5,117 bases of DNA, from positions 1 to 5,117 of the forward strand of contig CAJTVD010000138.1 of the NCBI GenBank assembly GCA_910579495.1, read 5' to 3'. The stretch is from an uncultured Lachnospiraceae bacterium. Its GTDB lineage: Bacteria > Bacillota > Clostridia > Lachnospirales > Lachnospiraceae. This document shows, in pieces, positions 1 through 5,087 of the stretch. The notes under the pieces are model-generated. The model was not told where the DNA came from. It saw only the letters and a list, made by a program, of their open reading frames with translations, and did not search any database. How positions within the stretch are numbered: the stretch's first letter is position 1; each line of letters opens with the position of its first letter. The translations under genes and the position numbers were made by a program.

Positions 1-92
1 TCGGCCGTTTTCTCTCCCACATAATAGACAATATCGCCCCGGACAAGCGGATATTTCACAGTTTCCTTGCAGAAAAGGTATTTATCGCACAT
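1..92 (-). CDS. partial small protein running off the left edge
   Basis: An open frame starts at ATG 92-90 and leaves the window still open after 30 codons. It begins MCDKYLFCKETVKYP and continues LVRGDIVYYVGEKTA. The composition (two cysteines, alternating hydrophobic and charged residues, a GDIVYYVGEK segment that looks like a beta-hairpin) suggests real coding. No ribosome site precedes the ATG. The frame is open upstream only as far as a TAA four codons before the ATG, and it overlaps the 56-163 ORF by 37 bases in another frame. The simplest reading is that this is the C-terminal part of the protein begun by the 56-163 ORF, separated from it by a one-base deletion. The family is not recognised. 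Confidence 0.45.
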   Translation of the reverse strand, partial: MCDKYLFCKETVKYPLVRGDIVYYVGEKTA

Positions 93-163
93 AAGGTAAT
101 CATGTTAATAACTTCATGAGCTGTCACAGATTTAACCTCATCCACTGTCTCAAACTTTCTCAT
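56..163 (-). CDS. 35-residue ORF, probably the N-terminal part of a frameshifted gene
   Basis: ATG at 163-161 and TGA at 58-56 give 35 residues beginning MRKFETVDEVKSVTAHEVIN. The start lies inside the end of the preceding ORF (14-base overlap, 150-163), as is common for tightly packed operons, with AGGA two bases before the ATG. The first 20 residues read like a normal helical protein; the tail (NTFSARKL) reads less convincingly. If one base is added at about 106 (AACAT to AACCAT in the coding sense), the frame runs on as VINHDYLMCDKY into the partial ORF at the window edge. It is therefore either a very small gene or the start of a broken longer one. Function unknown. Confidence 0.4.
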   Translation of the reverse strand: MRKFETVDEVKSVTAHEVINMITLCAINTFSARKL

Positions 164-314
164 TTTCCTGACATACAGCTAATTGTATATACAACTGTTC
201 ATTTCTGGCATATATCAGCCATTCAGGCTGCATTCTCCATACCTCCGTCTGGAACTTTCTGACAATTCCCGATGCCACAGTTCTGATCCATTCCCAGAAT
301 TGTTCCACTTCCAT
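150..314 (-). CDS. tryptophan-rich small protein, start uncertain
   Basis: From ATG 314-312 this encodes 54 residues, starting MEVEQFWEWIRTVASGIVRK and ending AVCQENEKV. It contains four tryptophans, and its run of amphipathic helical sequence and ordinary codon use make it look truly coding, although it is short. No ribosome site lies before ATG 314. The same frame stays open upstream to 398 (82 codons from the stop TAG at 399-401) and reads sensibly there (GEFRAAFVRELCMEVEQ), so the real start may be farther up, with GTG 326 possible. The longer form may also be joined to the 16-codon ORF at 376-426 by a frameshift. It follows the transposon genes on the same strand. Family and function are not recognised. 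Confidence 0.5.
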   Translation of the reverse strand: MEVEQFWEWIRTVASGIVRKFQTEVWRMQPEWLIYARNEQLYIQLAVCQENEKV

Positions 315-330
315 GCACAATTCACGCACG

Positions 331-360
331 AAGGCCGCCCGGAACTCCCCGGACGGCCTT
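331..360 (-). terminator. GC-rich hairpin, possible terminator
   Basis: Arms 331-342 and 349-360 (AAGGCCGCCCGG / CCGGACGGCCTT) pair over 12 positions around a 6-base loop. The single non-Watson-Crick position is a G-U pair in minus-strand RNA but a C-A mismatch in plus-strand RNA, which suggests the minus-strand transcript is the one that folds. However, the run of T follows the stem on the plus strand (CCTTTTCCC) and there is only TTCGTG on the minus strand, so it is not a clean intrinsic terminator of the operon. It also lies inside the extended frame of the 150-314 ORF. Confidence 0.35.
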
Positions 361-375
361 TTCCCGCCTTCTGTT

Positions 376-426
376 TTAAATTGTCTGCCCTTCCCGCACT
401 ATTCGCCTAACAGTTCTTTCGCGCAT
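376..426 (-). CDS. 16-codon ORF with strong ribosome site
   Basis: ATG 426-424 is preceded by AGGAGG with good spacing; the AGGAGG overlaps the TAG stop of the 440-769 gene, so translation would be coupled. The product is only MRERTVRRIVREGQTI before TAA 378-376. It is basic and could be a leader peptide. More likely it is the start of a longer protein that continues in the neighbouring frame (…GRQFKTEGGKRP…GEFRAAF… and into the 150-314 ORF) after a one-base frameshift near 390. The ribosome site and start are nearly identical to those of the transposase gene. Function unknown. Confidence 0.3.
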   Translation of the reverse strand: MRERTVRRIVREGQTI

Positions 427-439
427 AGTTGGCTCCCTC

Positions 440-769
440 CTAGATCCAGTCCATTCCCGAATATCCGGATATTGCCCGCAGCGCATGAGCCACTGTCGCC
501 GCTTCTTCAGCCCCCATATGGAACCCGAGCTTTTCTTTATTTCCTTCTATATCTGAAAATCTCCCAACTGCACACCCTACATCCATATCTGGTATACAGA
601 TATATTGCCCTCCCATGTATTTTCCCAACACGGCATTGATGCAGCTTCCTCTTCCGTAATGAATGATCAGTTCCGCCATATATCTGCTGCAGCTTTTGAC
701 CCTTACTTTACACGGCCATCTTCTGTCACCGCCGCTCCCCTCTGCCGCAGCCCTGCTTACAAACTCCAT
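440..769 (-). CDS. 109-residue accessory protein, possibly DUF6618-like
   Basis: The start at ATG 769-767 is preferred over ATG 793 because GGAGG lies five bases upstream; starting at 793 would add eight residues (MICWPEGS). Residues 22-109 look like one small alpha/beta domain: a basic strand (CKVRVKSCSRY), a central segment GKYMGGQYICIPDMDVGCAV, and a final helix (GAEEAATVAHALRAI). The CIPD…GC pattern resembles my recollection of the uncharacterised Firmicute family DUF6618, but this is from memory and tentative. There are no membrane segments or signal peptide. The gene lies directly after the ATPase gene; the ATPase stop and the alternative upstream start share ATGA at 790-793. It could be a transposition accessory protein or cargo. 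It is not a recognisable TniQ or resolvase. Confidence 0.65.
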   Translation of the reverse strand: MEFVSRAAAEGSGGDRRWPCKVRVKSCSRYMAELIIHYGRGSCINAVLGKYMGGQYICIPDMDVGCAVGRFSDIEGNKEKLGFHMGAEEAATVAHALRAISGYSGMDWI

Positions 770-789
770 GCTCCCCTCCGGCCAACATA

Positions 790-1605
790 TCATCCCACAC
801 CTCCCAGCATCTCATGGTCCGCCACAAAACGCACCATGTGTTCATCTGCCAGCCGTTTTTGCTGCTGGCATGCATACATCAGCGTCTTTTCACACACGCG
901 GTTTATCATCCTCGGTATCCCTGCCGATATCTTATAAATCTCTTCCTCCGCACCGCTGGTAAATATCTCTTTCCCTACTCCCGAGTAAGCCAGGTGGGAT
1001 GCGATGTATTTCCCCGTCTCCGCACGGTCCAGCCTCCCCAGCACGATATTCATGTCTATCCTTTGGCGTATCGCCGTATAGGCCTGCAGCCTGAGCTTCT
1101 GCTCCCATAGTTCGCTCTGCCCCACCAGCACCAGCGACATCGGGCTGCTCGAATCAAACTCATGGTTCAGCAGAAACCTCAGTTCTTCCAGCATGTCCTT
1201 CCCCAGCAGGTGGGCCTCGTCCAGCACGCACACCACTTTCTTTTTCTGCTCCGTGCACACCGCGCTGATCTCCTTCTGCAGCAGCCGCTTGGAATCCCCG
1301 CTGAAAAAACGCGGCTCCAGACCAAGCTGCCCTAACAGCCCTGCATACAGCCACCTCGGCGTCAGCTTTGAATCCGACAGGTACAGCAGCAGGTACTTTT
1401 CTCTCCCAAGACGCCCGTCCAGCATCCGGATCAGCGTGGACTTGCCGCATCCCGGGTTTGACGTCACCACTGCAAACATCTGCCGGTCCGCTGCATACTT
1501 AAGCCTCCCCAGCGCATCCTCGATCTTCGGCGATGTGTACAGCCTCTCCACCGGCACGTCCCGGGTAAACGGTGTATTCTCCATCTCAAAAAATATCTCA
1601 TACAT
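790..1605 (-). CDS. ExeA/TnsC/TniB-like AAA ATPase of the transposon
   Basis: A 271-residue ATPase that most likely acts as target-DNA regulator and activator of the adjacent DDE transposase, as MuB, TnsC, TniB and IstB do in their systems. ATG 1605-1603 is chosen over the longer frame from 1692 because GGGGGAG precedes it, it gives an 8-base overlap with the transposase stop (ATGTATGA), and the ExeA-type N-terminus (MYEIFFEMENTPFTRDVP) starts here. Walker A is SNPGCGKST at residues 49-57. Walker B is VVCVLDEAH at about 124-132. A sensor-1-like segment LVLVGQSEL lies near 158-166, a candidate arginine finger is in IRQRID (179-184), and the sensor-2 signature GIPRMINRVCEKTL is at 229-242. All catalytic motifs are present and the length is normal, so the protein looks functional. 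No separate TniQ/TnsD domain is seen. Confidence 0.9.
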   Translation of the reverse strand: MYEIFFEMENTPFTRDVPVERLYTSPKIEDALGRLKYAADRQMFAVVTSNPGCGKSTLIRMLDGRLGREKYLLLYLSDSKLTPRWLYAGLLGQLGLEPRFFSGDSKRLLQKEISAVCTEQKKKVVCVLDEAHLLGKDMLEELRFLLNHEFDSSSPMSLVLVGQSELWEQKLRLQAYTAIRQRIDMNIVLGRLDRAETGKYIASHLAYSGVGKEIFTSGAEEEIYKISAGIPRMINRVCEKTLMYACQQQKRLADEHMVRFVADHEMLGGVG

Positions 1606-3004
1606 TTCCCTGCTCCCCCTTTCCGTATCCCTCAAATGACAGCGCCTTTGCCATCTGGGCGTGGTCCTGTCTGTACTTCTTTTCCAACGCATCCAAAAGC
1701 CTTGAACTCTCCGGTTCCTTCCCTGTCATCCCTGACGGTACCGGCGGCACTTTTGATGCATAGCTCCCGATCTCCATCCGGTGCGCCCTGACCGCCTCTG
1801 TCCCTTTGCTGTAGACCATCACTGTCTCCGTATTCATCGGGTCATAAGCAATCTCCACCTGCTGGTTTGACAGCGCCGCGCTTGCCTCATATCTGCTTCC
1901 TCCAAAGGAAAAACATCCTGCCTCATCGATCCGGCGCACCTCCCTGTGCTGGAATGCTTCCGCCACTACTGACACATCTATAAAGACAAGACCCCTCTCA
2001 TCCCTCATCCATTCCTGCTCCGGGCTGATCCCGGCTGCCGGTACCTTCACACCATAAGATTCATAGTACTCCCGGATCCCGCTGTGGGCCTCCTTCTGGT
2101 ATTCCTGGTCTAAAAATATCTTCCACTTCCGGTTCAGCTCTTCCATAGAATGTACATGGGCTACCCGTATCTCTTCTATGAACTGGTCTGCTTTTTGATG
2201 GAATTTTTCTATCTTTCCTTTCGACTGGCACGCCCCAGGCTTTGCATGTACAATCCGTATCCCCAGCCTTGCACACGCCTTCAGCAGATGTTCCCCCGTG
2301 TACTGCGCCCCGTTATCCAGGTACGCACAGTCGAACCTCCCTGCCTTTAACACTGCTTTGTGGAACGTATCCTCCACGATTTCCTGCCTCTGGTTATCAT
2401 AAAACTCTGACTGCACGATGTAGCGGGAATGGTCATCTATCAGGGTTGACAGGTACGTCTTTATCAAATCCCCTTCCATTGTCCTTATCTCAGGGCCGTA
2501 CTTGATGTCCCCCTGCAGGACCTCCATCCTGTGCGGGCGGCAGAACCTGCGGGATGTGGTTTCCCTCTTCTCCGCATACCGTCTCATCTGCTTCTTCCCA
2601 AGCCCCGCTTCGTACAGGTGCCTCTGCATTGTGGACTGTTTCAGCACACCCGGCGCTGCCCACCCTTCCAGTTCCAGGATCTTGATGATCTGACGCACGC
2701 TCCGCTTCGGCACTTCCCTCCTCAGCTGCACTGCCTGCTCCAGAATCTCTTCATAATTCTCCGGCAGCCCCTGTACCCTTTTTTTCCTCCTCTCCTTAGG
2801 CCGCAGGCCTTCAAACCCTTCCCTGCGGTATCCCGCCTCATATCGGTACAGGCTCCTTTTGGATACCCCGTTTCTTTCCGCCGCCTCTTCCCTGAGCTGC
2901 TGGCGTTTCCCTTCATCCATTTCCTCATCCAGCAGCGGCGCTATCATCCGGTATCTCTTTAACGCCTCTTCATCCTGCCATTTCTTTACTTCCTTCTTCT
3001 GCAT
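1598..3004 (-). CDS. DDE (rve-type) transposase
   Basis: A 468-residue transposase that would cut the element ends and join them to target DNA. ATG 3004-3002 follows AAGGAGG at ideal spacing. Residues about 35-70 form a helix-turn-helix region (EEAAERNGVSKRSLYRYEAG) for binding the ends, followed by a basic linker. The integrase-fold catalytic core holds D166 (LQGDIKYGP), D230 (AYLDNGAQYTG) and E266 (SKGKIEKFHQ); the last two are separated by 35 residues, the classic D(35)E spacing. A C-terminal Mu-type beta-barrel region follows (FSFGGSRYEASAALSNQQVEIAYDP, from about 365; the motif spans two overlapping strands), and the last 40 residues are charged and may contact the ATPase. All three acidic residues are intact. 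Pairing with an AAA ATPase places it with the Mu/Tn552/Tn5053/Tn7 style rather than stand-alone IS481, although automatic annotation may call the core IS481-like. Confidence 0.93.
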   Translation of the reverse strand: MQKKEVKKWQDEEALKRYRMIAPLLDEEMDEGKRQQLREEAAERNGVSKRSLYRYEAGYRREGFEGLRPKERRKKRVQGLPENYEEILEQAVQLRREVPKRSVRQIIKILELEGWAAPGVLKQSTMQRHLYEAGLGKKQMRRYAEKRETTSRRFCRPHRMEVLQGDIKYGPEIRTMEGDLIKTYLSTLIDDHSRYIVQSEFYDNQRQEIVEDTFHKAVLKAGRFDCAYLDNGAQYTGEHLLKACARLGIRIVHAKPGACQSKGKIEKFHQKADQFIEEIRVAHVHSMEELNRKWKIFLDQEYQKEAHSGIREYYESYGVKVPAAGISPEQEWMRDERGLVFIDVSVVAEAFQHREVRRIDEAGCFSFGGSRYEASAALSNQQVEIAYDPMNTETVMVYSKGTEAVRAHRMEIGSYASKVPPVPSGMTGKEPESSRLLDALEKKYRQDHAQMAKALSFEGYGKGEQGNV

Positions 3005-3077
3005 AGTTGTCTGCCTCCTTCTGCTGGCAACTATACCCTGATCCCCCTGGCGTCATCAAACAAAAGCAGGTGCATGC

Positions 3078-3617
3078 TCACAGCCCATTCGGGTATGGCT
3101 GGATCCGGCCTCCTGCATTGTATATAAACCTTGCCGCCGCCTTCAGCCATCCGGGGCTTATCCGTTCCTTTAACCCTTCCAGTAAAGACTCCCTGGTTTT
3201 CAGGAACCCTTCTTCATAATCCAGGAAGCGCTGCGCCGCTGACCTGATCTGTCCTTCCATGTTTTCCCTGTTTCTCTCCATCCACCATTTCCAATGCTTT
3301 ATGGTCCCTTCACAGGGGTAGTCCTCCGTCTCCAGATCTTCCTCACTTATAACCCCTTCCACTACATCCTCTATCAGGCCGCAGTCATAATGCTTATAAG
3401 GGAACATGCAGTCCGGAAGCTCATTATGGAGCTTTTTACATTTATCATCCGTACACTTAAGGCGCCTGATCAGGTACCATTCCTTTCCTCCCCCGGCCAC
3501 TTTGTGTACACGCTTCCTGTGATCCCTTGGTTTTAAACAGCCTCCGCAGTATGGACAGACACTTTTTTCTTTACTGGTTATTAAAAATATTTTCTTCCCC
3601 GTTGTATTCCACTTCAT
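3078..3617 (-). CDS. DUF6431-type zinc-ribbon protein, apparent N-terminal frameshift
   Basis: A 179-residue frame from ATG 3617. It has a zinc-ribbon-like N-terminus with C21-P-Y-C24 and C55…C60, then NELPDCMFPYKHYDCGLIEDVVEG, a signature of the DUF6431 proteins that accompany transposase and ExeA-like genes in Firmicutes. The rest is helical and charged. It probably binds DNA or takes part in transposition, but no function is established. The annotated ATG has only a poor ribosome site. ATG 3636-3634, in another frame, starts MVIISGYEVEYNG and runs into stop at codon 22. Removing one G from the GGGG run at 3597-3600 joins that start to KKIFLITSKEK of the zinc-ribbon frame, so the intended gene is probably 3078-3636, about 185 residues, broken by a one-base insertion or sequencing error. 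A 73-base gap separates it from the transposase gene; nothing convincing lies there. Confidence 0.78.
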   Translation of the reverse strand: MKWNTTGKKIFLITSKEKSVCPYCGGCLKPRDHRKRVHKVAGGGKEWYLIRRLKCTDDKCKKLHNELPDCMFPYKHYDCGLIEDVVEGVISEEDLETEDYPCEGTIKHWKWWMERNRENMEGQIRSAAQRFLDYEEGFLKTRESLLEGLKERISPGWLKAAARFIYNAGGRIQPYPNGL

Positions 3618-3630
3618 ATCCTGATATAAT
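3602..3630 (+). promoter_or_regulatory. candidate outward promoter with extended -10
   Basis: TATAAT at 3625-3630 is preceded by TG one base upstream, the perfect extended -10 form TGNTATAAT. TTGTAT at 3602-3607 is 17 bases away but matches the -35 consensus at only three positions. Transcription would start near 3637, just beyond the frameshifted gene's ATG, and run outward, antisense to the transposon leader, into the 3648-3694 hairpin with its T-rich tail. Sequence-only prediction. Confidence 0.4.
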
Positions 3631-3647
3631 GACCATGCTTTTAATAG

Positions 3648-3694
3648 AGTTCCAGGACACTCACCTATGTCGAAACTGCAAGTGTCCTGGAACT
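3648..3694. repeat. perfect 14-bp inverted repeat in the transposon leader
   Basis: AGTTCCAGGACACT at 3648-3661 and its exact reverse complement at 3681-3694 enclose 19 bases. In the inward (minus) transcript it forms a strong stem ending 11 bases before ATG 3636. In a plus-strand transcript the stem is followed by CTTTTCCTTTCTTT, which resembles an intrinsic terminator. It is flanked by a second inverted pair, GATATAATG at 3623-3631 and CATTATATC at 3717-3725, giving a nested palindrome of about 100 bases. It may be a terminator, a translation-blocking fold or a paired transposase binding site. Confidence 0.75.
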
Positions 3695-3930
3695 TTTCCT
3701 TTCTTTAGGCTGATGCCATTATATCGGCTCATTCTGTGACAATCAATCTGATTAATTTTCGGGCAGGATAGATGGGTAGCAACAACAATAGCGCACCGTA
3801 TATAGCGCTGCTTTTCCAGACTTTCAATTTTTGCCAGCAGATCAGCCGCCGCCAGCTCCCCGGCTGCCACCATAGCAAGGCAGTTGTAGTAATCGTCTTT
3901 TGTCTTTAATGTTTTGGGAAATCCTTTCAT
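3661..3930 (-). CDS. small prophage protein, C-terminus probably replaced by transposon-end sequence
   Basis: An 89-residue frame beginning MKGFPKTLKTKDDYYNCLAM, preceded by AAGGAAAGGGG and lying 15 bases after the tail protein gene. The first 55 or so residues (…GELAAADLLAKIESLEKQRY) are a helical segment of the kind found in small proteins encoded just after tail-fibre genes in Firmicute prophages. From about residue 60 (THLSCPKINQIDCHRMS…) the sequence changes character, the DNA carries a good minus-strand promoter (3718-3746), and the frame ends inside the 14-bp inverted repeat region. I infer that the original gene was interrupted by the transposon and that the last 25-35 residues are read from its end. 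The exact junction cannot be placed without an uninterrupted homologue. Confidence 0.65.
   Translation of the reverse strand: MKGFPKTLKTKDDYYNCLAMVAAGELAAADLLAKIESLEKQRYIRCAIVVATHLSCPKINQIDCHRMSRYNGISLKKGKVPGHLQFRHR
3718..3746 (-). promoter_or_regulatory. promoter for the transposon operon
   Basis: Reading the minus strand, TTGATT (3746-3741), a 17-base spacer and a perfect TATAAT (3723-3718) form a good sigma-A promoter, with a start expected near 3711. It faces the DUF6431, transposase and ATPase genes and would give a leader of about 75 bases containing the 14-bp stem. Its position inside the 3' part of the small phage ORF supports a transposon boundary upstream of 3746. Confidence 0.55.
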
Positions 3931-3945
3931 AATCTGCCCCTTTCC

Positions 3946-5082
3946 TTAAAATGTATTTGCAAGATAGGAATTGCCGATATATGCAATTCCTAATACTGCC
4001 GTTTCCTCTGTTCTTTCGTAATGCTGGCACATGTAGGCAGCGCCCAGATAGCACAAGCCTAAAACGGCATCATGCTTATAATTGATGTTCCAGCCGTTTT
4101 CTACCAGCGTAAGCCGCCTGTCAAGCTCTGCCAGCGTCTCTGCCGTCGCCGTGCCGCCTGCCTCTGCCTGCTGCCGCAGCTGTTCTACCGCCTCTGTCAG
4201 CCCGTCTATTTGCAGTTGCAGGCTGCCTGCAATGTCCCCGCCCAGCTTTTCCTTAATGTCCTCAAACCATGCGTTAAACTCGCTTTCTGCCTCTGTCTGG
4301 AAAAGCGTAATTTTCGCCATGAAAGCGGTATAGGCTTTCAATAGCTCCGCGTCCCAGCCGTCAAGCGTACTTTCAAAAGAATTGTACCGCTCGCTGAACT
4401 GGTTCTCGTACTGGGTAAACAGGCTTTCAGTCATGGTTATGTAATGCTCATAAATGCCCGCGATCTCGCTTAAATACTTTTCCATATCCTGCTTATATAC
4501 GCTGAACTCGTCCAGCACTGCCTGGCTGTAGGTTTTGAAAAAATCATCAAACTGTTTTGTCAGTACGCTTGCGTCGATCTCTTCTATTGTGCCTTTCACA
4601 ATGCCGCACAAGGCACTGTTAAACCGCTGGTCTGTAATATCCTTTGTCTGAATCTTTGTTACGCCTTTCCCCACGTAAATATCAGCTATGGCAAGCTCCC
4701 ATATTTCCGTATTCCGGGTTAAGGCTGCTGCCGCAGGCTTTGCAGACGGCGCGCCCTTTAAGACGGTCAGATACATGTCCCTCTGCGTCAAGTCCCAGCG
4801 TATAATTACCCGGTCTATGCGGTTAAGCGCCCCCTCTGCGGTGCTTAACGTAATACCCATGCTTACAGGATTTCTGAAAGCGTAACCATTGATAAACGCA
4901 TACCCGGCGTTTACCTTGATTTCCATTTTGTCATAGGCTATAACCTGTAGCCCGTCGCTGGGTTTCGGGAAAACGCCGTTTGCTATGAACGTGGCAAAAT
5001 ACCACGCCCAGTCCTCGGCTTTATATACCCTGTCGTATTCTTCATCTACCAGAATGGCATTGAACGGCAGACAATCAGCCAT
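3946..5082 (-). CDS. prophage tail/baseplate structural protein
   Basis: A 378-residue protein from ATG 5082, which has GAGG eight bases upstream. Residues 1-160 match the N-terminal domain seen in tail or baseplate structural proteins of Firmicute siphophages (IKVNAGYAFINGYAFRNP, RIDRVIIRWDLTQRDMYLTV, then ALTRNTEIWELAIADIYVGKG). This part likely attaches the protein to the tail tip. Residues about 165-330 are long, charged and mostly helical, with a coiled-coil-like stretch (LTEAVEQLRQQAEAGG and LAELDRRLTLVENGWN) typical of trimeric fibres. The end carries two copies of AVLG-x2-Y-x-G-x2-Y, at 339-350 and 362-373, 23 residues apart, which may be a small tip or receptor-contact module. There is no signal peptide. 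The precise role (fibre, receptor binder or baseplate upper protein) is inferred. Confidence 0.85.
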   Translation of the reverse strand: MADCLPFNAILVDEEYDRVYKAEDWAWYFATFIANGVFPKPSDGLQVIAYDKMEIKVNAGYAFINGYAFRNPVSMGITLSTAEGALNRIDRVIIRWDLTQRDMYLTVLKGAPSAKPAAAALTRNTEIWELAIADIYVGKGVTKIQTKDITDQRFNSALCGIVKGTIEEIDASVLTKQFDDFFKTYSQAVLDEFSVYKQDMEKYLSEIAGIYEHYITMTESLFTQYENQFSERYNSFESTLDGWDAELLKAYTAFMAKITLFQTEAESEFNAWFEDIKEKLGGDIAGSLQLQIDGLTEAVEQLRQQAEAGGTATAETLAELDRRLTLVENGWNINYKHDAVLGLCYLGAAYMCQHYERTEETAVLGIAYIGNSYLANTF

Positions 5083-5087
5083 GCTTT

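Noticed and set aside
183..962. Plus-strand ORFs across 183-962
   Set aside because: Compositions are proline-, serine- and histidine-rich with no recognisable domain, and minus-strand frames with good ribosome sites occupy the same DNA.
1606..1692. Longer ATPase start at ATG 1692
   Set aside because: The extra 29 residues overlap the transposase frame, have no ribosome site and are not typical of the family; ATG 1605 has a good site and classic stop-start overlap.
1160..2962. Long ORFs opposite or out of frame with the ATPase and transposase genes (for example 1193-1639 plus, 2531-2962 plus, 1160-1450 minus)
   Set aside because: They are shadows of two well-supported genes with intact catalytic motifs, have no ribosome sites and low-complexity serine/proline/cysteine-rich products.
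249..3718. CTGGAACTTT followed by GATGCCA at 249-277 and again at 3687-3718
   Set aside because: The spacing differs (12 versus 15 bases), the intervening sequence is unrelated, and the left copy is within the coding frame of the 150-314 ORF. Treated as coincidence.
122..3741. Inverted match TGTCACAGA at 122-130 (plus) and 3741-3733 (minus), as possible TGT-type transposon ends
   Set aside because: Only nine bases match, the flanking five bases (TGAGC versus ATCAA) are not a target duplication, and the left copy lies inside an apparent coding frame. A match this long is expected fairly easily by chance between two such regions.
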